From the NCBI RefSeq assembly GCF_010723575.1, contig NZ_BLKZ01000001.1:2542001-2606000 (forward strand): 64,000 nucleotides of DNA. Direction: 5' to 3'. A program made the position numbers and the translations under genes. The stretch is from Mycobacterium bourgelatii (GTDB lineage Bacteria > Actinomycetota > Actinomycetes > Mycobacteriales > Mycobacteriaceae). This document shows, piece by piece, positions 35,130 to 42,764 of this stretch (position 1 is its first letter; every line of letters begins with the position of its first letter). The notes beneath the pieces were generated by a model. The model saw only the letters and a list, made by a program, of their open reading frames with translations. It had not been told where the DNA came from and did not search any database.

Positions 35130-36280
35130 CCGCGCCACGCGCGCCCAGGCCCCAGCCCACCCTGGACGATCTGCCGCTGCGTGAGGATCTGCGCGGCAAA
35201 TCCCCTTATGGGGCACCGCAACTCGCGGTACCGGTCCGGCTCAACACCAACGAAAACCCGCACCCACCCACCCAGGCCCTGATCGACGACGTGGTGCGGT
35301 CGGTGGCAGAGGCGGCCGCTGACCTGCACCGCTACCCTGACCGCGACGCCGTGGCCCTGCGCACCGATCTGGCCAACTACCTCACTGTGCAGACCGGTAT
35401 CCCGGTCGGCGTCGAAAGTGTTTGGGCAGCAAACGGTTCCAACGAGATCCTGCAGCAGCTGCTGCAGGCGTTCGGCGGGCCGGGGCGTTCGGCAATCGGT
35501 TTCGTGCCGTCTTATTCGATGCACCCGATCATCTCCGACGGCACCTACACCGAGTGGCTCGAGGCGGTGCGCGCCGACGACTTCAGCCTCGACGTGACAC
35601 GTGCGGTCGCGGCCGTCGTGGACCGCCGACCCGATGTGGTGTTTATCGCGAGCCCGAATAATCCTTCCGGACAGAGCATTTCGCTGGCGGATCTACGGAG
35701 GCTGCTCGATGTCGTGCCCGGGATACTGATTGTCGACGAGGCCTACGGCGAGTTCTCCTCGCAGCCCAGCGCAATAGCACTGATCGAGGAATACCCCACC
35801 AAGCTCATCGTCACCCGGACCATGAGCAAGGCCTTCGCCTTCGCCGGTGGCCGACTCGGGTACATGGTCGCCACGCCGGCGCTCGTCGAAGCGATGCTGT
35901 TGGTGCGGTTGCCGTACCACTTGTCGTCGGTGACGCAGGCCGCGGCACGCGCTGCATTGCGACACGCCGATGACACGCTCCGTAGCGTGGCGACCCTGAT
36001 CGCCGAACGTGAGCGGGTGTCGGGTGCGTTGGCGGGCATGGGTTTTCGGGTGATCCCCAGCGACGCCAACTTCGTGCTGTTCGGTGAGTTCGCCGACGCA
36101 CCGTCGGCCTGGCAGCACTACCTGGACCGTGATGTCCTGATCCGCGACGTCGGGATTCCCGGCTATCTGCGTACCACCATCGGATTGGCCGAAGAGAACG
36201 ATGCGTTCCTGAAGGCTAGCGCTCAGATCGCTGCTACCGATCTGGCCTCCACACCTCCCAGCCCTGTAGGAGCATCGTGA
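35126..36280 (+). CDS. hisC: Histidinol-phosphate aminotransferase
   Basis: 384 residues from the ATG at 35126 (ATGA overlap with hisD); the frame is open to 34922 but that is hisD shadow. A class I/II PLP aminotransferase that makes histidinol phosphate from imidazole acetol phosphate. Motifs include RLNTNENPHPP, ANGSNEILQQLLQ, the FIASPNNPSGQ segment, VDEAYGEFS and the PLP lysine K235 in TMSKAFAFAGGRLGY. GTG of hisB overlaps its stop by 4 bp. Confidence 0.95.
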   Translation: MTAPRAPRPQPTLDDLPLREDLRGKSPYGAPQLAVPVRLNTNENPHPPTQALIDDVVRSVAEAAADLHRYPDRDAVALRTDLANYLTVQTGIPVGVESVWAANGSNEILQQLLQAFGGPGRSAIGFVPSYSMHPIISDGTYTEWLEAVRADDFSLDVTRAVAAVVDRRPDVVFIASPNNPSGQSISLADLRRLLDVVPGILIVDEAYGEFSSQPSAIALIEEYPTKLIVTRTMSKAFAFAGGRLGYMVATPALVEAMLLVRLPYHLSSVTQAAARAALRHADDTLRSVATLIAERERVSGALAGMGFRVIPSDANFVLFGEFADAPSAWQHYLDRDVLIRDVGIPGYLRTTIGLAEENDAFLKASAQIAATDLASTPPSPVGAS

Positions 36281-36909
36281 CCGCGACCGAGATAGCAAGA
36301 GCCACCCGCCGTGCGCGCATCGAACGCCGCACGCGCGAATCCGACATCGTCATCGAACTCGACCTTGACGGCACCGGCCAGGTGAGCGTGGACACCGGAG
36401 TGCCGTTCTACGACCACATGCTGACCGCGTTGGGCAGTCACGCCAGTTTCGACCTGATGGTCCGGACCAAGGGTGATGTGGAGATCGAGGCGCATCACAC
36501 CGTCGAGGACACCGCGATCGCGCTGGGGCAGGCCTTGGATCAGGCCCTCGGCGACAAGAAGGGAATCCGGCGGTTCGGCGACGCCTTCATACCGATGGAC
36601 GAGACGCTGGCCCATGCCGCCGTCGACGTGTCCGGGCGCCCATACTGCGTGCACACCGGCGAGCCGGATCATCTGCAGCACACCACCATCGCCGGCAACT
36701 CGGTGCCGTACCACACCGTCATCAACCGGCACGTCTTCGAGTCGCTGGCGATGAATGCCCGTATCGCACTGCACGTTCGGGTCCTGTACGGTCGCGATCC
36801 GCATCACATCACCGAAGCGCAGTACAAGGCCGTCGCCCGCGCATTGCGGCAGGCTGTCGAACCCGACCCGCGCGTCTCAGGCGTGCCGTCGACCAAAGGT
36901 GTTCTGTGA
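36277..36909 (+). CDS. hisB: Imidazoleglycerol-phosphate dehydratase
   Basis: 210 residues from the GTG at 36277, overlapping hisC. It dehydrates imidazole glycerol phosphate to imidazole acetol phosphate using a di-manganese centre. The metal-binding His/Glu clusters are all present: FYDHMLTALGSHASFDL, EIEAHHTVEDTAIALG, MDETLAHAAVD and the C-terminal DPHHITEAQYKAVARAL. It is the monofunctional form, without the HisB phosphatase domain found in E. coli; the phosphatase step therefore needs a separate enzyme (HisN type). It overlaps hisH by 4 bp. Confidence 0.96.
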   Translation: MTATEIARATRRARIERRTRESDIVIELDLDGTGQVSVDTGVPFYDHMLTALGSHASFDLMVRTKGDVEIEAHHTVEDTAIALGQALDQALGDKKGIRRFGDAFIPMDETLAHAAVDVSGRPYCVHTGEPDHLQHTTIAGNSVPYHTVINRHVFESLAMNARIALHVRVLYGRDPHHITEAQYKAVARALRQAVEPDPRVSGVPSTKGVL

Positions 36910-37526
36910 CGGCCAAATCAGTCGTAGTCCTCGACTACGGATCGGGTAACTTGCGGTCCGCCCAACGAGCCTTGCAACGCACGGGCGCCTCGGTGGAGGT
37001 GACCTCCGACGCGGGGGCCGCGTTGGCCGCGGACGGTTTGGTGGTGCCGGGCGTCGGCGCGTTCGAGGCCTGCATGGTGGGCCTGCGCAAGATCGGCGGT
37101 GACCGGATCATCGCCGAGCGGGTTGCGGCCGGACGTCCGGTGTTGGGCGTCTGCGTCGGAATGCAGATCTTGTTCGAGCGTGGGGTCGAATTCGGCGTCG
37201 AAACGCAGGGCTGCGGACAGTGGCCGGGCGCAGTCACCCGCCTGGACGCCCCGGTGATCCCGCACATGGGCTGGAACGTGGTGGACGCGCCCCTGGGCAG
37301 CACCCTGTTCAAGGGCCTGGACGCCGACACCCGCTTCTATTTCGTGCACTCGTACGCCGCTCAGCAATGGGAGGGGCGGCCCGAAGCGCTGCTGACGTGG
37401 GCTACCCACGAGGTACAGTTCTTGGCCGCAGTGGAAGATGGACCGTTGGCCGCCACCCAGTTTCACCCGGAAAAGAGTGGGGACGCCGGCGCTGCGCTGT
37501 TGAACAACTGGGTCGAGGGACTATAA
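36906..37526 (+). CDS. hisH: Imidazole glycerol phosphate synthase, glutaminase subunit
   Basis: 206 residues from the GTG at 36906. A class I glutamine amidotransferase that feeds ammonia to HisF. The triad is visible: Cys in GVCVGMQILFERG, His and Glu in TQFHPEKSGDAG. The oxyanion element VVPGVGAFEACM is intact, as is the PHMGWNVV segment that contacts HisF. It is 2 bp from hisA. Its partner hisF lies three genes on, after hisA and impA, in the usual actinobacterial order. Confidence 0.96.
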   Translation: MTAKSVVVLDYGSGNLRSAQRALQRTGASVEVTSDAGAALAADGLVVPGVGAFEACMVGLRKIGGDRIIAERVAAGRPVLGVCVGMQILFERGVEFGVETQGCGQWPGAVTRLDAPVIPHMGWNVVDAPLGSTLFKGLDADTRFYFVHSYAAQQWEGRPEALLTWATHEVQFLAAVEDGPLAATQFHPEKSGDAGAALLNNWVEGL

Positions 37527-37528
37527 AG

Positions 37529-38263
37529 ATGCCACTGATTTTGTTGCCCGCAGTCGACGTCGTCGAGGGTCGTGCTGTGCGACTGGTGCAGGGAAAAGCC
37601 GGCAGTGAAACCGAATACGGTTCGGCGCTAGACGCCGCGCTGACTTGGCAGCGCGACGGGGCCGAGTGGATTCACTTGGTCGACCTCGACGCCGCGTTCG
37701 GCCGCGGGTCCAACCGGGAGCTGCTCGCCGAGGTCGTGGGACAACTCGACGTGCAGGTCGAGTTGTCCGGCGGCATCCGTGACGACGACTCGCTGGCCGC
37801 GGCGCTGGCTACCGGTTGCGCGCGGGTCAATCTGGGCACGGCGGCGCTGGAGAATCCGCAATGGTGTGCTCGAGTGATCAGCGAACACGGTGACAAAGTT
37901 GCCGTCGGGTTGGACGTGCAGATCGTCGACGGGGCGCATCGGTTGCGCGGACGCGGTTGGGAAACCGACGGCGGCGACCTTTGGCAGGTTTTGGAACGCC
38001 TTGACAGCGAAGGGTGTTCGCGGTTCGTCGTCACCGACGTCACGAAGGACGGCACGCTGGGCGGGCCGAATCTCGAACTGCTGGCCGGGGTCGCCGAACG
38101 TACCGAGGCGCCGGTGATCGCATCAGGTGGCGTGTCGAGCCTGGACGACCTCCGCGCCATTGCCACGCTCACCGATCGAGGCGTCGAAGGCGCCATCGTC
38201 GGCAAGGCCCTCTACGCTGGGCGGTTCACGCTGCCCGAGGCGCTCGACGCGGTACGAGAGTAG
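37529..38263 (+). CDS. hisA: Phosphoribosyl isomerase A, HisA/TrpF bifunctional (PriA)
   Basis: 244 residues from the ATG at 37529; the frame is open to 37220 but overlaps hisH. A (beta/alpha)8 barrel that isomerises ProFAR in histidine synthesis. In actinobacteria lacking trpF the same protein (PriA) also isomerises phosphoribosyl anthranilate. Visible are the catalytic Asp in LLPAVDVVEGRAVRL, the VELSGGIRDD phosphate site, GLDVQIVDG, the second Asp in VVTDVTKDGTLGGPN and VIASGGVSS. The trp cluster of this window (trpE, C, B, A) has no trpF, which supports the dual role, though one elsewhere cannot be excluded. Confidence 0.93.
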   Translation: MPLILLPAVDVVEGRAVRLVQGKAGSETEYGSALDAALTWQRDGAEWIHLVDLDAAFGRGSNRELLAEVVGQLDVQVELSGGIRDDDSLAAALATGCARVNLGTAALENPQWCARVISEHGDKVAVGLDVQIVDGAHRLRGRGWETDGGDLWQVLERLDSEGCSRFVVTDVTKDGTLGGPNLELLAGVAERTEAPVIASGGVSSLDDLRAIATLTDRGVEGAIVGKALYAGRFTLPEALDAVRE

Positions 38264-38269
38264 GCCCGC

Positions 38270-39085
38270 ATGGAGTTGAGCGCAGCCGACCTGGACGCGC
38301 TGGTGTCCGAGGCGTCAGCGGTCCTCGATGCCGCGGTGACGCTGTTTCTCGAGGGACATCGCGCGGATTCGGCGGTCCGCAAGAAGGGCGACGACTTTGC
38401 CACCGAGGTCGACCTCGCGATCGAACGACAGGTGGTGGCGGCGCTGGAGTCGGCAACCGGAATCGGGGTGCACGGCGAAGAATTCGGTGGCCCGGATGTC
38501 GACTCACCATGGGTGTGGGTGCTGGATCCCGTCGACGGCACGTTCAACTACGCGTCCGGGTCGCCAATGGCCTCGATACTGCTCGGCCTGCTTCATCACG
38601 GTGAGCCGGTAGCCGGACTGACCTGGCTGCCGTTCATGAATGACCGCTACACGGCCGTAACGGGCGGCCCTCTGATGAAAAACGGTGTGGCGCAACCACA
38701 ACTGACCCCTTGCAAGCTCTCCGACACTCTGGTCGCCGCCGGATCATTCAGCGCGGACTCGCGTGGGCGGTTTCCAGGCCAATATCGAGTACGGTTGCTG
38801 GAGAACTTGAGCCGGGTGTCCTCACGGCTGCGTATGCACGGTTCCACTGGTATCGACCTCGCCTATGTCGCCGACGGGATTCTCGGCGGTGCGATAAGTT
38901 TCGGCAGCAACGTGTGGGACCACGCCGCCGGCGTGGCGCTGGTGCGGGCCGCGGGCGGCATCGTCACCAACTTTGCGGGCGACCCGTGGACGCCGGCGTC
39001 CCGGTCCGCTCTGGCCGCAGCTCCCGGCGTGCATGGCGAGATGCTCGAGATCTTGCGCAGCACGGGCGACCCGGAGGATTACTGA
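38270..39085 (+). CDS. impA: Inositol-monophosphatase-family phosphatase (ImpA-like)
   Basis: 271 residues from the ATG at 38270, 6 bp after hisA. It carries the metal-binding signatures of the IMPase family: HGEEFGG (Glu), LDPVDGTFNY (D-P-x-D-G-T) and the C-terminal NVWDHAAGVALVRAAGG. In M. tuberculosis the gene in this position is called impA and was studied in inositol phosphate metabolism. Since the operon's HisB lacks a phosphatase domain, an additional or alternative role as histidinol-phosphate phosphatase (HisN type) is reasonable but not shown by the sequence. hisF follows after 1 bp. Confidence 0.88.
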   Translation: MELSAADLDALVSEASAVLDAAVTLFLEGHRADSAVRKKGDDFATEVDLAIERQVVAALESATGIGVHGEEFGGPDVDSPWVWVLDPVDGTFNYASGSPMASILLGLLHHGEPVAGLTWLPFMNDRYTAVTGGPLMKNGVAQPQLTPCKLSDTLVAAGSFSADSRGRFPGQYRVRLLENLSRVSSRLRMHGSTGIDLAYVADGILGGAISFGSNVWDHAAGVALVRAAGGIVTNFAGDPWTPASRSALAAAPGVHGEMLEILRSTGDPEDY

Positions 39086-39086
39086 A

Positions 39087-39881
39087 ATGTACGACGGTCA
39101 GGGTGTGAAAGGCCTTGCGGTACGGGTGATCCCGTGTCTTGATGTCGACGCCGGACGAGTGGTCAAGGGAGTCAACTTCGAGAATCTGCGTGACGCGGGC
39201 GATCCGGTGGAACTCGCTGCCGCCTACGACGCCGAGGGTGCTGACGAGCTCACCTTCCTCGATGTCACCGCGTCCTCCTCAGGCAGATCCACCATGCTGG
39301 AGGTGGTGCGGCGAACCGCCGAACAGGTCTTCATCCCGTTGACCGTCGGCGGCGGGGTGCGCACCGTGGCCGATGTCGACACCCTGCTGCGCGCGGGTGC
39401 CGACAAGGTCTCGGTCAACACCGCCGCCATCGCACGTCCTGAGCTGCTGGCGGAGATGGCTAACCAGTTCGGCTCGCAGTGCATCGTGCTGTCGGTTGAC
39501 GCGCGCACGGTCCCCGCCGACTCGCCCCCGATGCCTTCGGGCTGGGAAGTCACCACCCACGGTGGTCGCCGTGGCACCGGCATCGACGCGGTGGAGTGGG
39601 CGGAGCGCGGCGCCGAGCTCGGGGTGGGGGAGATCCTGCTCAACTCGATGGACGCCGACGGCACCAAAGCCGGCTTCGACCTGGCGATGCTGCGTGCGGT
39701 CCGGGCGGCGGTCACGGTTCCGGTCATCGCCAGCGGCGGCGCCGGCAGGGTGGAACACTTCGCGCCCGCGGTGGCCGCGGGAGCCGACGCGGTGTTGGCG
39801 GCCAGTGTCTTTCACTTCAGGGAGTTGACCATCGGGGAAGTCAAAGCAGCCATGGCCGAACAGGGGATCACCGTCCGATGA
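39087..39881 (+). CDS. hisF: Imidazole glycerol phosphate synthase, cyclase subunit
   Basis: 264 residues from the ATG at 39087. The barrel subunit uses ammonia from HisH to convert PRFAR to imidazole glycerol phosphate and AICAR. Catalytic aspartates are visible in VIPCLDVDAGRVVKGVNF and LLNSMDADGTKAGFD. Phosphate sites are PLTVGGGVRTVADVD and PVIASGGAG. It overlaps hisI by 4 bp (ATGA). Length is standard and codon use matches the operon. Confidence 0.96.
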   Translation: MYDGQGVKGLAVRVIPCLDVDAGRVVKGVNFENLRDAGDPVELAAAYDAEGADELTFLDVTASSSGRSTMLEVVRRTAEQVFIPLTVGGGVRTVADVDTLLRAGADKVSVNTAAIARPELLAEMANQFGSQCIVLSVDARTVPADSPPMPSGWEVTTHGGRRGTGIDAVEWAERGAELGVGEILLNSMDADGTKAGFDLAMLRAVRAAVTVPVIASGGAGRVEHFAPAVAAGADAVLAASVFHFRELTIGEVKAAMAEQGITVR

Positions 39882-40225
39882 CGCTGGATCCGAAGATCGC
39901 CGAGCGGTTGAAGCGCAACTCGGACGGATTGATCACGGCCGTGGTGCAGGAGCGTGGCAGCGGCGACGTGCTGATGGTCGCCTGGATGGACGATGACGCG
40001 TTGGCCCGCACCCTGGAAACCCGTGAAGCGACCTACTTTTCGCGCTCACGCGGTGAACAGTGGATCAAGGGTGCGACTTCGGGCCACACCCAGCACGTCC
40101 ACTCGGTACGGCTGGACTGCGACGGTGACACGGTGCTGTTGACCGTCGACCAGGTCGGGGGAGCCTGTCACACCGGTGATCACAGCTGCTTCGACGCCGC
40201 GGTGCTGCTGGGCCCCGAGGACTAG
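39878..40225 (+). CDS. hisI: Phosphoribosyl-AMP cyclohydrolase
   Basis: 115 residues from the ATG at 39878, overlapping hisF. It opens the purine ring of phosphoribosyl-AMP. The zinc and magnesium ligands are visible: the aspartates in RLDCDGDTVLL, and cysteines in VGGACHTGDHSCF; the substrate block is YFSRSRGEQWIKGATSGHTQHV. It is a monofunctional enzyme; the preceding pyrophosphohydrolase (hisE) is not in this window. It ends the his operon, and GC-rich repeats follow rather than chaA as in M. tuberculosis. Confidence 0.95.
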   Translation: MTLDPKIAERLKRNSDGLITAVVQERGSGDVLMVAWMDDDALARTLETREATYFSRSRGEQWIKGATSGHTQHVHSVRLDCDGDTVLLTVDQVGGACHTGDHSCFDAAVLLGPED

Positions 40226-40285
40226 CCCGCCAGCGATGCTTCAACTCGCGCCGACGCTTCAGCTTGCGCCGACTGTGTGGCCTTT

Positions 40286-40427
40286 GCCCCGCGACGCCGG
40301 GGGCGGGTGCGTGGGCCACACGGTCGGCGACGGCGCCGAGGCCAAGGACTAGGCCGCTTGCGCCGAACGTGGGGCTCTTGGCCCCATGACGCCGGGAGTG
40401 GGTGCGTGGGCCACACAGTCGACGACG
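40286..40427. repeat. Two copies of a ~47-bp GC-rich repeat, 95 bp apart
   Basis: The 47-bp segments 40286-40332 and 40381-40427 differ at about six positions and share the core GGGTGCGTGGGCCACAC. Weaker similarity extends upstream of both (CTTGCGCCGA at 40263 and 40358), giving a unit of roughly 95 bp in two tandem copies. They fill most of the 254-bp gap between hisI and the convergent kinase gene. No gene is convincing there. Confidence 0.75.
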
Positions 40428-40479
40428 CGGGAGGTCGACGACCGCCAGTAGGCCGCCGACGGCGAGGACAGCCAAGGAG

Positions 40480-41997
40480 CTAGTTGGGCCCCCGGCGCTG
40501 GCCGACGTCCAGACCGTGCACGGCCTCGAGGGCGGCGTCGCGCCAGCGCTTCTGCCGAACAGCGGGCGCAATGTGATCGCGATAGATCTCTTCGACGTTG
40601 ATGTTGCGGGTCTCGGCGATGGATCGCGGCACCAGGAAGGCGAATTCCCGGTCGTCCGTTGCGATCACCAGTATCGCTGCGGCCTCGTCAAGACGGTTGT
40701 TGTAGATGAGTTTCTTGGCAAAGCTGACCGGCGGCTCACCGTCAAAAGTTTTGACGTACACCACATACAGTCGAATGCCGCGATCTTGCAGCAACTCGGT
40801 CAGCCGACCCATCACGACGTCCTCGTCGACCGGCCTCAGCACATCCGCGGAGTCGGTCAGGATGCTGGCCACCACCAGCGGCGCGGCCGCCGTAGATGTA
40901 CTGGGCGTCTGCGCCGCGGTCTTCGAGGGAACTGGGGCGCTGGCGCGCGGTGGGTTTGACTTCTCGCTGAGTAACTGGAGGCCGAGAACAAGGGCCAGCA
41001 CGACGAGCGCCACGGCGAAGAGCGCCGCGATCAGGGTCCCCTGTCCAATTCGGCGCCCGGTGTGCGGTGTCTGGTGCGGATGCAATGGCGGCGGGGGTGG
41101 CAGCCCAGGAGCCTGGGCCACCGGGGTTTGCACCGTGCTGGCCGGCTGGCCGGCGAGTGCAGCGGCGAAATCCGAGCACGTGGCAAAGCGCTCTTCGGGG
41201 TTCTTGGCCAGCACCTTGGCGATAACCGGATCGAGTGGAGCCAGGTCGGGTCGCCGCTGACTGAGCAGTGGCGGTTGCCCGGACAGATGCTGCGAGATCA
41301 CCACGGCCGGGTTGGTGTGATGGAACGGCGCCGTACCGGTCAGCAGGTGATAGGCCGTGCATCCAAGCCCGTACTGGTCGGCGCGCCCGTCCAGGTGCGC
41401 CCCCCGCAATTGCTCGGGCGAGCAGTACGCGGTGGTGCCCATCAGCACGTTGGTGACAGTCAGGCCGCTGATCTCGCCCGCCTCGCGCGCGATACCGAAA
41501 TCGGCGAGCAGGATCCGGCGCCGCGGTTTGGCCTCGCCCAGCAGAATGTTGGCGGGTTTGACGTCGCGATGGAGCAAGCCACGGGAATGGGCGTAATCGA
41601 GCGCCTCGGCGACGGCCGAAATGATCTCGACCACCTCAGCGTGCGGCATCCCCATCGGATACTTCTCGTTCAGCAGATGGGCTGCGTCGGTTCCCTCCAC
41701 GTAGTCCATCGACAGCCACAGCTGTCCGTTGAATTCGCCGCGGTCGTGAATGCCGACGATGTGCTGGTTGTACAAGCTGGCGGCGAGGTCGCACTCCCGA
41801 TCAAACCGTCGCCGATACTCGACGTCCGCGGTGTATTCCGCGGACAAGATCTTGAGCGCATCGTGCCTGGGAAGCCGGGGATGTTTCGCCAAGTACACCT
41901 GGCCCATGCCGCCGGCCCCGAGCCGGCGCACGATGGTGTAGCCGGCGAACAGCTCGCCTTCTTGCAAGCTCCCGCTGTCGCCAGCATTTGTTGGCAT
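40480..41997 (-). CDS. Receptor-type Ser/Thr protein kinase with TPM-like outer domain
   Basis: 505 residues from the ATG at 41997. Residues 20-280 are a complete Hanks-type kinase: glycine loop LGAGGMGQV, K49 in ALKIL, D145 in HRDVKPANI, D166 in ADFGIA and SPEQL; it is an RD kinase, so activation-loop phosphorylation is likely. A Pro-rich linker leads to one membrane helix (residues 320-343). The outer part, about residues 378-490, contains RLYVVYVKTF and AAILVIATDDREFAFLV, which resembles the TPM domain of membrane phosphatases and psbP/MOLO-type proteins. Mycobacterial PknF/PknJ are the nearest by eye in the kinase part. The 257 bp upstream hold no gene. Confidence 0.9.
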   Translation of the reverse strand: MPTNAGDSGSLQEGELFAGYTIVRRLGAGGMGQVYLAKHPRLPRHDALKILSAEYTADVEYRRRFDRECDLAASLYNQHIVGIHDRGEFNGQLWLSMDYVEGTDAAHLLNEKYPMGMPHAEVVEIISAVAEALDYAHSRGLLHRDVKPANILLGEAKPRRRILLADFGIAREAGEISGLTVTNVLMGTTAYCSPEQLRGAHLDGRADQYGLGCTAYHLLTGTAPFHHTNPAVVISQHLSGQPPLLSQRRPDLAPLDPVIAKVLAKNPEERFATCSDFAAALAGQPASTVQTPVAQAPGLPPPPPLHPHQTPHTGRRIGQGTLIAALFAVALVVLALVLGLQLLSEKSNPPRASAPVPSKTAAQTPSTSTAAAPLVVASILTDSADVLRPVDEDVVMGRLTELLQDRGIRLYVVYVKTFDGEPPVSFAKKLIYNNRLDEAAAILVIATDDREFAFLVPRSIAETRNINVEEIYRDHIAPAVRQKRWRDAALEAVHGLDVGQRRGPN

Positions 41998-42254
41998 GTG
42001 AGCATGCTACTGACGCTTTGGCTGAGCAACGACCTAACACGACCTATTGGGCGCACAGCCTCAACGTGAGCCCTGTGCGGCCTCTCTTACTCGGTGCAAT
42101 CTCTTGGCTGCGAACTGCCGGCAACGACTCGGGTGCGTCGGCGTAATCGGTTGTGAATCGGCTTGTTTCGTCCGGCTGAGGCTCGCACGACGGTCGCTAG
42201 AGACGCCGCACGGCCCGCCCGCTTCACCCGCTGGGATCGTTGCGGCCCAACGTA

Positions 42255-42719
42255 TTACCGGGTGCGCAGCGTCGCCAATGCCTTGTCGGCGTGGGTGTCC
42301 ATGCTCAATTCGCTGGAGATCACGTCGAGCACCGTGCGGTCGGTGTCGATGACAAAGGTCGTCCGCTTGACCGGCAGCAACTTGCCTAGCAACCCGCGCT
42401 TGACCCCGAACTGTGTGGCGACTTGGCCGTCGGCGTCAGAAAGCAATGGGTAGTCGAACCCCTCCTTGTCGGCGAACTTGGCTTGCTTCTGTACCGGATC
42501 GGTGCTGATGCCGACCCGACTGGCGCCGACCGCCCCGAATTCCTGACCTAGGTCGCGAAAGTGACATGCCTCTTTGGTGCAACCCGGTGTCATCGCTGCC
42601 GGGTAGAAGAACAACACGACGGGTCCGTCGGAAAGCAGCGAGCTGAGCTTGCGCGGCGTACCCGTCTGGTCGGGAAGCTCGAAGTCGGGCGCAGTGTCAC
42701 CTTTTTTCATGGTCGTCAC
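42255..42719 (-). CDS. bcpB: Thioredoxin-dependent peroxiredoxin, Bcp type
   Basis: 154 residues from the GTG at 42719; an ATG at 42710 (MKKGDTAPDFEL) is an alternative start. A thiol peroxidase that reduces hydroperoxides using thioredoxin or similar donors. The peroxidatic Cys is in FYPAAMTPGCTKEACHF, with a nearby second Cys five residues on as candidate resolving residue, typical of the Bcp/PrxQ group. DYPLLSDADGQVA and TTFVIDTDRTV are family blocks. It is divergent from trpE with only 45 bp between starts, the same arrangement as Rv1608c-trpE. Confidence 0.93.
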   Translation of the reverse strand: MTTMKKGDTAPDFELPDQTGTPRKLSSLLSDGPVVLFFYPAAMTPGCTKEACHFRDLGQEFGAVGASRVGISTDPVQKQAKFADKEGFDYPLLSDADGQVATQFGVKRGLLGKLLPVKRTTFVIDTDRTVLDVISSELSMDTHADKALATLRTR

Positions 42720-42764
42720 GCTACGCCGGGCACCCTGGAAAGGCGTGTCTGGTTGGATGGTTCA

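Noticed and set aside
40222..40416. 64-residue minus-strand frame in the hisI-kinase gap
   Set aside because: It reads through the tandem repeat, is Arg/Pro-rich, and has no Shine-Dalgarno or conserved feature.
42720..42764. Tryptophan attenuator leader before trpE
   Set aside because: Only 45 bp separate the divergent starts of bcpB and trpE; no leader peptide with Trp codons or terminator hairpin fits.
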